Assembly: GCA_963676435.2 (NCBI GenBank)
Contig: CAXXOZ010000006.1
Coordinates: 186,001-250,000 of the forward strand
Source of the DNA: CAXXOZ01 sp963676435
GTDB taxonomy: Bacteria > Bacillota > Clostridia > Lachnospirales > Lachnospiraceae
Length of the DNA stretch: 64,000 nt
Direction: 5' to 3'
Shown here: one piece after another, positions 1 through 9,254 of the stretch
How the letters are laid out: each line of letters starts with the position of its first letter
How positions within the stretch are numbered: position 1 is the stretch's first letter
Translations under genes and position numbers: made by a program
The notes under the pieces: model-generated
The model's database searches: none
Told to the model about the DNA's origin: nothing
The model's input: only the letters and a program-made list of their open reading frames with translations

Positions 1-807
1 CTTGTTTGGCGTTAACACTTGAAGAATAAATCTTATTAAAACGTTATATCCATATATAATGCTAGTGTTTATACCTTTGTCTTTCATATATTTCTGTAGT
101 TTTGCTTCGCTTTTAAAATATTTAAATCCACCTCTACGCTGGTACATTTCATTACCAACTCTTACAAGGACTAAAGAATCTTTTAGATTCTTGAACTTTG
201 ACCCATTTAGATACATTCTAATCCATAAATAGTAGTCTTCATTATGATACCAATCTTTATATCCACCAGATCTTTGGACTTCAGAGTTTTTGAACATGAC
301 AGTCATTTGGTTAAAGGGACATCTTTTTTTTAAATATTCTTTTATATCAACATCCTCTTGAGGGACCTCTCTAATTCCAACAACATTATCAGTAGTATAA
401 ATAAACTCTTTTATATTACATCCGACGATACTTAGGGATTTATCTTCTATAAAACATCGTATTTGCTTTTCAAATCTGTCCGGTAAGCTAATATCATCAG
501 CATCCATTAGTGCAACTAGCTCATATTTACAGTTTTCTAGTCCTGTTCGTCTAGCATTACCATGTCCAACATTTTCTGGCAATCTAATCACATTAAAGAA
601 ATCTTCTTTCTCATACAGCTTAATTATGTGATCTATAGAAGGTGGTATAGGGCCATCAACAACTAGTACAATCTCATTGGGTATTATAGTTTGATTAATT
701 ATGCTCTCTATAGCTTGATGAAAATGTTCTGGATTATCATTCTTGTAAACACACATAGATACCGAGAACTTCATTTCATTTAAAACTTGTTGTTGCTTTA
801 TGTCCAT
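1..807 (-). CDS. Family 2 glycosyltransferase, AmsE-like (partial, 3' end outside window)
   Basis: This is a GT-A fold glycosyltransferase that probably adds a sugar to a lipid-linked surface glycan on the cytoplasmic face. The protein opens with a short lead, then the typical first strand (KFSVSMCVYKND), a donor-site segment (EIVLVVDGP), and a MDADD acid cluster near residue 101 that would bind metal and nucleotide-sugar. The middle has RTGLENCKYELVALMDADD, close to AmsE/exopolysaccharide transferases. The ATG at 807 is chosen because a GAGGTG ribosome-binding site lies just upstream. About 269 residues are visible and no stop occurs before the left edge, so the C-terminus is missing. It is the last visible gene of a glycan operon with the sugar transferase upstream. 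Acceptor and sugar are unknown. Confidence 0.85.
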   Translation of the reverse strand, partial: MDIKQQQVLNEMKFSVSMCVYKNDNPEHFHQAIESIINQTIIPNEIVLVVDGPIPPSIDHIIKLYEKEDFFNVIRLPENVGHGNARRTGLENCKYELVALMDADDISLPDRFEKQIRCFIEDKSLSIVGCNIKEFIYTTDNVVGIREVPQEDVDIKEYLKKRCPFNQMTVMFKNSEVQRSGGYKDWYHNEDYYLWIRMYLNGSKFKNLKDSLVLVRVGNEMYQRRGGFKYFKSEAKLQKYMKDKGINTSIIYGYNVLIRFILQVLTPNK

Positions 808-826
808 ATTGCACCTCGCTCATTAA

Positions 827-1546
827 TTATTTCGCCAACAACTCTCTACTTAGCTCTTGATTATCTTCATATTCAATTTGGCTAACTTTACCAACTCTTA
901 GCAAATAATCGCCAAGGTCTTCTGCAGTATACATTCCTTCAGTAGAAATATCATCTTTCTTAAAAACCTTAGCGACTGTCATGAATATAATTTTCCAATC
1001 TTTAACAAAGGAAATGTCTTCAATATAATCTAAATCAAGCGAAATCTTCTCTTCCCAAGTTACATTATTCCTACCATTAACTTGTGCCCACCCAGTCAGT
1101 CCAGGATTAACAGAATGTCTCTGCCTTTGTTTTTCTGACATAAAAACCATATCTCTTACGAGCTGCGGCCTTGGCCCAACAATACTCATATTCCCTTTAA
1201 GGATATTGAATAGCTCCGGAAGTTCATCTAGACTTGTAGATCTCAACATTTTCCCGAATCTAGTCAGCCTAATACTATCGGGCAGTAATTCACCACTCTC
1301 ATCTTTCTCATCCGTCATAGTCCTGAACTTATATATCGTAAATATCTTCTCATTAAGCCCAGGTCTTTTCTGTTTAAAGAGCACCGGACTACCCAGTTTA
1401 AACCTAACAAGAATAGCAACAATTATTAAAACTGGACTTAAAACAATAATTGCCATTAAAGACAAAATGAAGTCCATAGGTCTTTTTAAGAATCTTCTAT
1501 AGATACCTTTATTCACTTTAGCTTCTTCCTTCACTTCACTCTGCAT
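827..1546 (-). CDS. Initiating sugar-phosphate transferase (PglC/WcaJ-type polyprenyl-phosphate glycosyl-1-P transferase)
   Basis: The enzyme transfers a sugar-1-phosphate from a UDP-sugar to undecaprenyl phosphate at the inner membrane, starting glycan assembly. It has 239 residues with one N-terminal hydrophobic segment (about 25-47), as in the small monotopic PglC class, rather than the multi-membrane WbaP class. Family blocks are visible in order: KRPMDF before the membrane segment, FKQKRPGLNEKIFTIYKFRTM, the acidic LRSTSLDELPELFNILKGNMSIVGPRP block and the NPGLTGWAQVNGRN block. The tail is about 40 residues longer than a minimal PglC. The ATG has GTAGGTG upstream, and the stop of the aminotransferase gene lies 10 bases before it, so both are co-transcribed. 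With the PglE- and PglF-like neighbours the substrate may be a UDP-diamino-sugar, but this is inference. Confidence 0.9.
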   Translation of the reverse strand: MQSEVKEEAKVNKGIYRRFLKRPMDFILSLMAIIVLSPVLIIVAILVRFKLGSPVLFKQKRPGLNEKIFTIYKFRTMTDEKDESGELLPDSIRLTRFGKMLRSTSLDELPELFNILKGNMSIVGPRPQLVRDMVFMSEKQRQRHSVNPGLTGWAQVNGRNNVTWEEKISLDLDYIEDISFVKDWKIIFMTVAKVFKKDDISTEGMYTAEDLGDYLLRVGKVSQIEYEDNQELSRELLAK

Positions 1547-1556
1547 CTATCAGCAC

Positions 1557-2687
1557 CTACTTCTTATTTAGACCACAGCCCTTTATAATTCCACATATTC
1601 TCTCAAGATCCCTATCTTTCATCTTCGTATCTGATGGCAAACACACACCATTTTTAAATAGCTTCTCACTTACATCCGAGCCCATATAATCATATTCCTC
1701 AAAGAACGGTTGCATATGCATAGGTTTCCATACAGGTCTTGATTCAATATTCTCTTTTTCAAGTGCTTCCATCACATCAAGTGGTCTAACTGAACCATTC
1801 AATGTCATTACACTTAACCAATAATTCGGCTCATTCCATTCATTAATTGGCATAAATTCAACACCCTCTAAATGACCAAGCTCTCTCTTATAAAATTCAA
1901 ATATATACTTCTTCTTATCCACTCTTTTATCTAACACCTTAAGCTGTCCTCTACCAATACCCGCAACCACATTACTCATACGGTAATTGAACCCTAATTC
2001 ACTATGCTGATAATGCTTTGCTTCATCCCTTGATTGAGTGGACCAGAAGCGTACTTTCTTAATTTTTTCTTCATCATCAGAAACAAGCATTCCTCCGCCT
2101 GAAGTTGTAATAATCTTGTTTCCGTTAAAGCTAAAAACTCCAAATTCACCGAAGGTTCCAGTATGTCGTCCTTTATAATAAGCACCTAAAGACTCTGCTG
2201 CGTCTTCAATAACTGCAACTTCATGCTTATTGCAAATATTCATAATCTTTTCCATATCTGCTGCTAAACCATATAGGTGTACAACTATCACAGCTTTAAC
2301 CTTATTACCATATTTCTCGAAAGCTAACTCTAATGCTTTAGGATCAATGTTCCATGTTTCATAATCACTGTCTATAAAAACAGGAATTGCACTTTGATAT
2401 ATTATTGGATTTGCAGTGGCAGAAAATGTAAGAGTAGGACATAGTACAATATCACCTTCACCAACTCCTGCTGATTTAAGTGCTAAATGTATAGCACTGG
2501 TACCAGAAATCATTGCTGCCGCATGCTTCGAATCAACTTTTTTAGCAAACTCTTTTTCAAAACAATTCACATTTGGTCCCAAAGGAGCGATCCAGTTTGT
2601 ATCAAAAGCCTCTTTAATATATGCCATTTCGTATCCTTCTTCACTCATATGTGGTGAGGATAACCAAATTTTGTTATTTTTTGTCAT
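1557..2687 (-). CDS. DegT/DnrJ/EryC1 family PLP aminotransferase, PglE/LegC-like
   Basis: This PLP-dependent sugar aminotransferase (376 residues) would convert a UDP-4-keto-6-deoxy sugar to the 4-amino sugar, the second step of bacillosamine or legionaminic acid synthesis. The PLP lysine is in SFNGNK (Lys191), followed by the ITTSGGGML segment; an upstream VIEDAAESLGA segment supplies the PLP-pyridine contact. The sequence ELGFNYRMSN and the C-terminal RPVWKPMHMQP match the substrate-binding regions of the PglE/LegC subgroup. The gene follows the dehydratase gene by about 50 bases and precedes the initiating transferase, an order that fits a diamino-sugar pathway (dehydratase, aminotransferase, transferase). 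No PglD-type acetyltransferase is visible in the window. Subgroup assignment is by motif reading only. Confidence 0.87.
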   Translation of the reverse strand: MTKNNKIWLSSPHMSEEGYEMAYIKEAFDTNWIAPLGPNVNCFEKEFAKKVDSKHAAAMISGTSAIHLALKSAGVGEGDIVLCPTLTFSATANPIIYQSAIPVFIDSDYETWNIDPKALELAFEKYGNKVKAVIVVHLYGLAADMEKIMNICNKHEVAVIEDAAESLGAYYKGRHTGTFGEFGVFSFNGNKIITTSGGGMLVSDDEEKIKKVRFWSTQSRDEAKHYQHSELGFNYRMSNVVAGIGRGQLKVLDKRVDKKKYIFEFYKRELGHLEGVEFMPINEWNEPNYWLSVMTLNGSVRPLDVMEALEKENIESRPVWKPMHMQPFFEEYDYMGSDVSEKLFKNGVCLPSDTKMKDRDLERICGIIKGCGLNKK

Positions 2688-2737
2688 TCTTAAAATTGCT
2701 TCCTTCCTGGGAAAATTATGTTTTAATTTGTTTTTAA

Positions 2738-4630
2738 TTACAATGCTATTTCATCTTCCAACTCTACAACTTCCACCACTTTATAACTCGGCACGATCTT
2801 CTTTATAAAACTTCTTATATTATGCGGATCGTGTATTATAAGTTTGCATAGTTCATTTAGTTCTTCTATAAATTTATTCTCATCTATATTCTTAGGCTTT
2901 CCTATATAGATAAGGTCATTAGCTGTTTTTCTTATTCCTTCTTCTTCTTTCAGTATTTCTTCATACATCTTTTCACCTGGTCTTAAACCAGTAAATTCTA
3001 TTTTTATGTCTCTGTCTGGTATTAAACCAGATAATTTAATTAGATTTCTAGCCATATCTACGATTTTAACTGGCTCTCCCATGTCTAACACAAAGACTTC
3101 TCCTCCGTTAGCATAAGCACCCGCTTGGATAACTAATGATACTGCCTCTTTAATTGTCATAAAAAATCTTATTATTTCTGGGTGTGTTACCGTTACTGGT
3201 CCGCCTTCTTTTATTTGTTTTTCAAATAGCGGAACTACGCTTCCATTTGAACCAAGTACATTACCAAATCTTACTGCACAAAATTCTGTTTTGTATTTAT
3301 TGTTATAGGTCTGTATTATCATTTCACAGATATGTTTTGATGCTCCCATTATATTTGTAGGATTCACCGCTTTGTCTGTAGATATCAATACAAATTTACT
3401 TGCATTATACTCTCCTGCTGCTTTTACTACATTAAGAGTTCCTAGTACATTGTTTTTTATTGCCTCATTAGGGCTTTCTTCCATTAAAGGTACATGTTTA
3501 TGTGCTGCCGCATGATAAACTAAATCCGGCTTATATTCTTTAAAGATTATATTTATTCTATGATCATTTCTAACTGAAGCTATCAAAACTTTTAAATTTA
3601 ACTTTGGAAAAGTTTTTTGTAGTTCCTGTTGCAATTCATAAACTGAGTTTTCATATATATCTACTATTATTAACTGCTTAGGATTATACTGTGCTACTTG
3701 GCGACAGATTTCACTCCCTATAGATCCACCTCCACCAGTTACTAGTATAGTCTTTCCAGAGATTTCCGTCAAAATATCTTCACAGGAAATATTTACTTTA
3801 TCTCTACCTAACAGGTCCTCAAGTTCTACCTTTCGCAAGTCATTTATGCTCACATCTTCATTTACAAGCTGATATATGCCAGGTAATATTTTTAGTTCAC
3901 ATCCTGTTTCTTTACAAATATTTATTATTTCTTTTATTTTACCCTTTTCAACAGACGGCATGGCAATTATGATTTCATCAACATCATAGTACTCTGAAAC
4001 TTCAAGAATCTTATCTCTACCACCAAATATTTTAATCTGTTGCATGTAATTATCTTTTTTAAGAGGGTCATCATCTATTATCCCGACAATTTTTCTATTT
4101 AAATGCTTGCTTAGTCTTAATTCTTTAAGTATTGTATTACATGCATCCCCTGCTCCGATTATAAGGGTATTTTTTTTCTCTTTTACTACAGGTGTTTCCT
4201 GTCTATAAAATTTTCTTATAAGGCGATATGAAAATCTGCCTACTACTACAAAAATAAACATAAATACAAAATATAATAAATAAAAACTCCTAGGTATTGG
4301 CCAGCCGAGTAGTTCTATTATTATCATTTGTAAAGATGCCGAAAGACCTACTGCGATAAAAATATTTATACTTTCTATAAGGCCTGCAAAAATCCATAAG
4401 CTCTTATATAGTTTAAATAAAACAAAAATAATATGAGTAATAACCATGCTTATTGGTAAATATCTTAGCATGGTCATAATATATTCTTCATTAATATGAT
4501 GAAATTGAAAATCAAATCTGATTAAAAGAGCAAGAAAGCTAGAGACAACAACACATAAAAAATCAAAACCAACAAGCATTAATTTTCTATAAGTTTTTCT
4601 TTGAAAAAAATTCTCGACAAAAACTTTCAT
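2738..4630 (-). CDS. Membrane-bound UDP-sugar 4,6-dehydratase (PglF/CapD/FlaA1-like)
   Basis: A nucleotide-sugar 4,6-dehydratase of the large membrane class, probably acting on UDP-GlcNAc to make the 4-keto-6-deoxy intermediate used by the neighbouring aminotransferase. About 630 residues: four membrane segments (roughly 10-140), a first Rossmann domain (NTLIIGAGDACN, about 155-275), then an extended SDR domain with the NAD-binding GGGGSIGSE near residue 297. The SDR tyrosine is replaced by methionine (Met428 in MGASK; Lys432 kept), as known for PglF and WbpM. The ATG at 4630 is preferred over an in-frame ATG 18 bases upstream because the GAGGGGGAG ribosome-binding site lies between them. It is the first gene of the glycan operon, 75 bases after glmS. 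Confidence 0.9.
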   Translation of the reverse strand: MKVFVENFFQRKTYRKLMLVGFDFLCVVVSSFLALLIRFDFQFHHINEEYIMTMLRYLPISMVITHIIFVLFKLYKSLWIFAGLIESINIFIAVGLSASLQMIIIELLGWPIPRSFYLLYFVFMFIFVVVGRFSYRLIRKFYRQETPVVKEKKNTLIIGAGDACNTILKELRLSKHLNRKIVGIIDDDPLKKDNYMQQIKIFGGRDKILEVSEYYDVDEIIIAMPSVEKGKIKEIINICKETGCELKILPGIYQLVNEDVSINDLRKVELEDLLGRDKVNISCEDILTEISGKTILVTGGGGSIGSEICRQVAQYNPKQLIIVDIYENSVYELQQELQKTFPKLNLKVLIASVRNDHRINIIFKEYKPDLVYHAAAHKHVPLMEESPNEAIKNNVLGTLNVVKAAGEYNASKFVLISTDKAVNPTNIMGASKHICEMIIQTYNNKYKTEFCAVRFGNVLGSNGSVVPLFEKQIKEGGPVTVTHPEIIRFFMTIKEAVSLVIQAGAYANGGEVFVLDMGEPVKIVDMARNLIKLSGLIPDRDIKIEFTGLRPGEKMYEEILKEEEGIRKTANDLIYIGKPKNIDENKFIEELNELCKLIIHDPHNIRSFIKKIVPSYKVVEVVELEDEIAL

Positions 4631-4704
4631 TTCATGACTCCCCCTCATTTTAATCCTTTAACTATTTTACTACTTTTCACACTTTATATCAACAAAATAA
4701 ACCT

Positions 4705-6525
4705 TTATTCTACTGTTACAGATTTAGCCAAATTTCTTGGCTTATCAACATTACATCCTCTTTCTAATGCTGTGTAATATGCCATAAGTTGAAGAGGAAC
4801 TACAGTCAACATCGGCATTAGTATTTCATCACCTTTTGGTACTTCCACCTTATAATCTATCGCTTTCTTTCCTACGCTTGTCCCTTTTTGACATATGAAT
4901 ACTACTTTTGTTCCTCTTGCTTTTACTTCCTCAACATTACTTATTGTTTTTTCAACAAGCTCATCCTGGGTAGCAACTGCAACTACAGGTACATGTTCAG
5001 TTATTAAAGAAATTGTTCCATGCTTTAATTCTCCTGCCGGATAAGCCTCAGAGTGTATGTATGTAATTTCTTTCAACTTAAGAGACCCTTCCATACTCAT
5101 TGCATAATCTAAGCCTCTTCCTATATACAAAAGACTTTCAGCATTCATAAGCTTCGATGCTATAAACTGAACATTTTCAACATCTTCAAGAATCTTTTCG
5201 ATTTTTCCTGGTACTTCCTGAAGTTTTTCTACATAGTACTTACATTTCTTTTTGTCGATTTTTCCTTTTACAAAGGCAAGTTCAAAAGCAATCAAATACA
5301 TAATTGACAATTGAACAGAATAAGCTTTAGTTGATGCAACAGATATTTCTGGTCCTGCATAGGTATAAATCACATAATCTGATTCTCTGGCTATAGATGA
5401 ACCTACCACATTAACTACTGATATAGTGTCTGCTCCTTTTGATTTGGCCATTTTAAGTGCCGCTAGAGTATCTGCTGTTTCACCTGATTGAGAAATTAAT
5501 ATAACAAGATCTTCTTCTCCTATTATCGGATTTCTGTATCTAAATTCAGAAGCTATATCAACTACAACTTCTATACCTGCTAATTTTTCAATAACATACT
5601 TTCCTACCATTCCCGCATGCATTGCTGTACCACAGCCTACTATGAATATCTTTTTATATGAATTAAGTTTTTCCGGAGTAACACCTGACTCTAAAAAGTT
5701 AGGCATACCTTCTAAGATTCTTCCTTTTATTGTTTTTCTAATAGCTTCAGGTTGTTCATTTATTTCTTTAAGCATAAAATGCTCAAATCCACCTTTTTCA
5801 GCCGCATCCTCGTCCCATGTTGCCGTTTGAACTTCTTTATTTACTGTATTTTTATGTATATCTACTATTTCTACTTTATCATTGTTTATTACTGCTATTT
5901 CATCCTGCTCTATTAAATAATAATCTCTAGTGAATTTAAGAATTGCTGGAACATCTGAAGCAATAAAATTTTCTTCTTTTCCTAAACCAATTATTAAAGG
6001 GCTGTCTTTTCTTACAGCAAAAATCGTTTCAGGAAAATCTTTAAATATAATACCTAAAGCATATGATCCTTTTATTTCAGAAATGACCTTGATAATTGTT
6101 TCTACAGGGTCTCCTTCATAATAAAAGTCTAACAGTTTTGCAACTGTTTCAGTATCAGTTTCACTTTCAAATTCATAACCATTTTCTTCTAAAAATTCTT
6201 TTAGTTGTTTATAGTTTTCAATTATACCATTGTGAACGATTGTAACTCTTTTATTTCCATGTGGATGTGAATTAATATCTGATGGTTCTCCATGAGTCGC
6301 CCATCTAGTATGACCGATTCCACACTTACCTACAGGTGTACCTTTTTTTGATAATTTTTTTCTTAAAGACTCTAGTTCGCCTTTTGATTTTTCAGTTATA
6401 ATCTTTCCATTTTCAAAAACTGCTATACCCGCTGAGTCATAACCTCTGTACTCAAGTTTTGATAGTGCCTCTAATAAAATCTTAGAGCAATCTCTTTCCC
6501 CTATATATCCTACAATTCCACACAT
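4705..6525 (-). CDS. glmS: Glutamine--fructose-6-phosphate aminotransferase (isomerizing)
   Basis: GlmS makes glucosamine-6-phosphate from fructose-6-phosphate and glutamine, the entry to UDP-GlcNAc for peptidoglycan and surface glycans. The start is set at 6525 so that the protein begins MCGIVGYIG: after removal of Met, Cys1 is the N-terminal nucleophile of the glutaminase domain (about 1-240). Two SIS domains follow (about 280-605), with SQSGETADT and SVASTKAYS, and the C-terminus PRNLAKSVTVE is intact. 606 residues is normal length. Only about 90 bases separate it from the upstream gene and no glmS ribozyme core is apparent there, so the usual Gram-positive ribozyme control seems absent. 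It lies just before the dehydratase that uses its downstream product. Confidence 0.97.
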   Translation of the reverse strand: MCGIVGYIGERDCSKILLEALSKLEYRGYDSAGIAVFENGKIITEKSKGELESLRKKLSKKGTPVGKCGIGHTRWATHGEPSDINSHPHGNKRVTIVHNGIIENYKQLKEFLEENGYEFESETDTETVAKLLDFYYEGDPVETIIKVISEIKGSYALGIIFKDFPETIFAVRKDSPLIIGLGKEENFIASDVPAILKFTRDYYLIEQDEIAVINNDKVEIVDIHKNTVNKEVQTATWDEDAAEKGGFEHFMLKEINEQPEAIRKTIKGRILEGMPNFLESGVTPEKLNSYKKIFIVGCGTAMHAGMVGKYVIEKLAGIEVVVDIASEFRYRNPIIGEEDLVILISQSGETADTLAALKMAKSKGADTISVVNVVGSSIARESDYVIYTYAGPEISVASTKAYSVQLSIMYLIAFELAFVKGKIDKKKCKYYVEKLQEVPGKIEKILEDVENVQFIASKLMNAESLLYIGRGLDYAMSMEGSLKLKEITYIHSEAYPAGELKHGTISLITEHVPVVAVATQDELVEKTISNVEEVKARGTKVVFICQKGTSVGKKAIDYKVEVPKGDEILMPMLTVVPLQLMAYYTALERGCNVDKPRNLAKSVTVE

Positions 6526-6615
6526 ACTAAACATATCCAATCTATTTTTTAGTCAACTAGAATATATTAGCATATTTATTTTAAAAAAATAAGATTACAT
6601 TTGTCACATTTTAAC

Positions 6616-7245
6616 CTATAAATCGTTTTTTGCTCCCCAAACTGCCAGCTCTCTACTGTTTTTAGCTCCTACTTTCTTCCTTATTTTTACTAATAGGTTT
6701 CTAACATACCCTTCACTAAGAAATAGCTCTTTTGCAATTTGAGTATCTGTTTTTCCTTTTGTAACTAATTCTACAATTTTTTTCTGTCTTTCGGTTAAAA
6801 CCTCTATACCGACACCAGTTGCTTTTTCAGAAAGTTCTTTAAATTCAATCATTTCTGACAATTCATTTTCATAGACATTAAAACCAAAATTAATATTTTT
6901 TATTATACTAATTAATTTGTCTGTTTTGTGACCCTTAAATATATATCCTTCACTTTTTGACTTTAAAGCATCTAAGGCTTGGTCTGGCTCATGAAACGTT
7001 GTAAGATATGCTATTTTAATGTCTGGATTTATCGCTTTGATTTCTTTGCATGCTTCTATTCCATTCATGTTTTTCATTTTTATATCCATAAGAATAAGAT
7101 CTGGTTTTGCATTTTCACAAAATCTAACAACATCCTTGCCACATTCAAATGTTGCCATAACATTTATATCTTCTTTATTATTAATATTCCTTTTTAAAGC
7201 GGTAATTGAATCTTTACTATCATCAACTATTACAATATTTATCAT
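6616..7245 (-). CDS. NarL/LuxR-type DNA-binding response regulator
   Basis: A 209-residue two-component response regulator. The receiver domain (about 1-120) has acidic residues at DD8-9, the phospho-accepting Asp54 (ILMDIKM), a TT pair after strand 4 and a conserved lysine (IFKGHK). A LuxR/GerE helix-turn-helix (about 146-209: LTERQKKIVELVTKGKTDTQIAKELFLSE in part) binds DNA. The GTGAGGG ribosome-binding site is 18 bases downstream of the kinase stop, so the pair is one operon with the membrane kinase upstream. Targets are unknown; the divergent ABC exporter beyond tRNA-Ser is the nearest candidate, by position only. Confidence 0.93.
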   Translation of the reverse strand: MINIVIVDDSKDSITALKRNINNKEDINVMATFECGKDVVRFCENAKPDLILMDIKMKNMNGIEACKEIKAINPDIKIAYLTTFHEPDQALDALKSKSEGYIFKGHKTDKLISIIKNINFGFNVYENELSEMIEFKELSEKATGVGIEVLTERQKKIVELVTKGKTDTQIAKELFLSEGYVRNLLVKIRKKVGAKNSRELAVWGAKNDL

Positions 7246-7263
7246 GTGCTTTCCCTCACTATT

Positions 7264-8934
7264 TTATATTGGAATAGATATTTGAACTATGAATCCATCT
7301 TCTCCAATTGAACCAACATTTATTATTCCATTTAGATCGCTTATGGTTTTTTCCATTCCTGTCATTCCAATATTTGCAATAATTTTTTCGCATCCTACAC
7401 CGTTATCAATTATTTTTAAGCTAATTTCTTTTTTTGACTGTTTCAAAAAAATATTAATTATATCTGCATTACCATGAATAATCGAGTTACTAATAGCCTC
7501 TTTGCAAATCGAATATAAACACTCTCCTAATTTTTTTTCATTAATTTTATCATTATCAATATTTGAATAATCAAACTCTATGTTTATTCCTCTAACACAT
7601 ACTTTTTTAAAAAAAGACTGTAGCGCCCAAATTATACCGTTTTTTTCAATATTTATCGGATAAATATTATCAATAATTCTTCGAAGTTCAAAAAATGCAT
7701 TTATTGATTTTTCATACGCTACTTTTGAGCATTCAAGTATTTCGTTTAATTCGTAATTATTTCTATTTTCTATTTCTTTAATAACGTGTTCTAAATTCAA
7801 ACTTATAACATTTATAGAACTACCTAAGGCATTGTGCAAGTCTACAGATATCCTGTTTCTTTCTTCCGTTATATTGGTTTCTCTTTCTTTTGTCATATCA
7901 TCTAAAACAATTATTTTACCTTTGTATTTTTTTCTTCTTCCTAAAATTGAAAATATATCTAGTGTATAATATTTACTATTTCCACTTTCTAAATCTAATT
8001 TAACATAATATCTAATCATTTTTTTTGAATCATTTTCTAAATCATTCAATATTTCCTTTATGATTGCATCATTAGAAATCGCTGTGAGCAATTGTCTGAA
8101 AACATAATTAACTTCAGTTTTTCCGTATACTATATCATCTTTTTTATAAATTGACTTAAATGAATTATTATAATCTTCTATATATCCTTTTTTATTTGAA
8201 ATCACTACAGCTACTTTTGTATACATAAATAGCTCATATATTCCTCCATTAATTACGTCTGAGTTTTTTAGTTTGAAAATAGAAATAGAGTATAAAACAA
8301 TTACTATAGAAAGTACAATTGGAGAATAATTTATTGCCCCAACAGGAAGTACTTTTAACTCATTCATTAGTTGAGAAAACAAGGGCAATAAAACAGCAAA
8401 AAATAGTAATATATTATTTAAATAGTAATTTTTATATCTAATTGTATTGTAAGTAATCAGTACTAATGAAGCTAATATATATATTATTGTTATAAGTTTT
8501 CCAACATCAACTATTGGACCCCAGTTTATAATAATGGCATTGTCTTTTACTTCTTCAACAACGAGATTAAAAAAGCTTCCATGAAAGTAAGGAATAAAAC
8601 ATATAATTCTTGGAACATAAAGCAATAAAACAAGATGCCTTTTTTCATGTTTTATCAAATCGAGAGCATAAATAACATAAATAAGCACCGCTGTTGAAGA
8701 TAATTGAGCAAATATAACAGAGAATTTAAAAACTGAAATATACATATCAGTCCCTATAAATAGTTTTTCAATCACAATAAAAAATAACCATAATAATGTG
8801 AAAATACAAAAAGCAATGAGAGAATATGTTTTAGAGTTCTTTTTTGTTTTTAAAATTATTATCGTTGTTATAACGCAGTATTCAATTAAAATCAAAAGAT
8901 ATATAATTATAGCTATTTTCAGTTCATTATTCAT
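7264..8934 (-). CDS. Membrane sensor histidine kinase, 7TM-type with HisKA_3 domain
   Basis: A 556-residue sensor kinase. The N-terminal 220 residues hold about seven hydrophobic segments, like the 7TM sensor region of ComP-type kinases that detect extracellular peptides or lipids. A PAS-like linker (about 235-345) follows, then the HisKA_3 dimerisation box with phospho-accepting His367 (RISVDLHNALGS; Asn follows the His where Asp is usual), and a HATPase domain with an N box (KEAISNSIIHG) and a G box (DNGVGCEK). It partners the LuxR-type regulator downstream. The transcription unit faces the ABC exporter genes on the other side of tRNA-Ser. The start ATG has only a weak GGAAA upstream. The signal sensed cannot be read from sequence. 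Confidence 0.9.
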   Translation of the reverse strand: MNNELKIAIIIYLLILIEYCVITTIIILKTKKNSKTYSLIAFCIFTLLWLFFIVIEKLFIGTDMYISVFKFSVIFAQLSSTAVLIYVIYALDLIKHEKRHLVLLLYVPRIICFIPYFHGSFFNLVVEEVKDNAIIINWGPIVDVGKLITIIYILASLVLITYNTIRYKNYYLNNILLFFAVLLPLFSQLMNELKVLPVGAINYSPIVLSIVIVLYSISIFKLKNSDVINGGIYELFMYTKVAVVISNKKGYIEDYNNSFKSIYKKDDIVYGKTEVNYVFRQLLTAISNDAIIKEILNDLENDSKKMIRYYVKLDLESGNSKYYTLDIFSILGRRKKYKGKIIVLDDMTKERETNITEERNRISVDLHNALGSSINVISLNLEHVIKEIENRNNYELNEILECSKVAYEKSINAFFELRRIIDNIYPINIEKNGIIWALQSFFKKVCVRGINIEFDYSNIDNDKINEKKLGECLYSICKEAISNSIIHGNADIINIFLKQSKKEISLKIIDNGVGCEKIIANIGMTGMEKTISDLNGIINVGSIGEDGFIVQISIPI

Positions 8935-8984
8935 TTATCTTGTTTCCATTTACATAATTTGATAGTATATTATTGTATTATTAT

Positions 8985-9070
8985 GGAGACGTATCGAAGT
9001 GGTCATAACGAGAACGACTCGAAATCGTTTTGCCTTAACCGGCACGTGGGTTCGAATCCCACCGTCTCCG
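8985..9070 (+). tRNA. tRNA-Ser (anticodon CGA)
   Basis: The 86-base sequence folds as a class II tRNA. The acceptor stem GGAGACG pairs with CGTCTCC and is followed by discriminator G, typical of serine tRNAs. The anticodon stem AACGA/TCGTT encloses loop CTCGAAA, giving anticodon CGA for UCG codons. A long variable arm and a GTTCGAATC T-loop are present. The CCA end is not encoded; a T run follows directly and probably terminates transcription. Confidence 0.95.
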
Positions 9071-9120
9071 TTTTTTTACACTTTTAAAGTTTATCATCAC
9101 TATATACAAAATACAAGCAT

Positions 9121-9148
9121 TTGACAGAATATTATTGCATAATAAATT
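9121..9148 (+). promoter_or_regulatory. Candidate promoter upstream of ABC exporter operon
   Basis: A perfect TTGACA (9121-9126) is followed after 16 bases by TAAATT (9143-9148). It points toward the exporter genes. A second possible -10 (TATAAT, about 9215-9225) lies nearer the gene, and a hairpin sits between them, so the true start point is uncertain. Confidence 0.4.
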
Positions 9149-9152
9149 ATTT

Positions 9153-9180
9153 AACACACAAAATTTTGGGTGTTTTTTTA
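9153..9180 (+). terminator. Hairpin with T-run in the leader of the exporter operon
   Basis: AACAC-A-CAAAA and TTTTG-G-GTGTT can pair with one internal mismatch (9153-9174) and are followed by seven Ts and another T-rich stretch. It resembles an intrinsic terminator. It could end read-through from tRNA-Ser, or act as an attenuator in front of the exporter operon. The stem is AT-rich, so strength is uncertain. Confidence 0.4.
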
Positions 9181-9254
9181 TTTTTTTTAAATTGTTCACT
9201 TTTATTACACATTTTACCTATATAATAAAAACATTAAAATTTCGGAGGTTGAAA

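Noticed and set aside
1206..1502. Plus-strand open frame opposite the sugar transferase
   Set aside because: Shadow of a clear coding region; no ribosome-binding site or recognisable motif.
6526..6615. glmS ribozyme upstream of glmS
   Set aside because: The spacer is only about 90 bases and very AT-rich; the conserved ribozyme core could not be found.
9035..9050. Second parS-like sequence (CACGTG)
   Set aside because: It is part of the tRNA-Ser variable/T-arm region and lacks the flanking TGTTTC/GAAACA.
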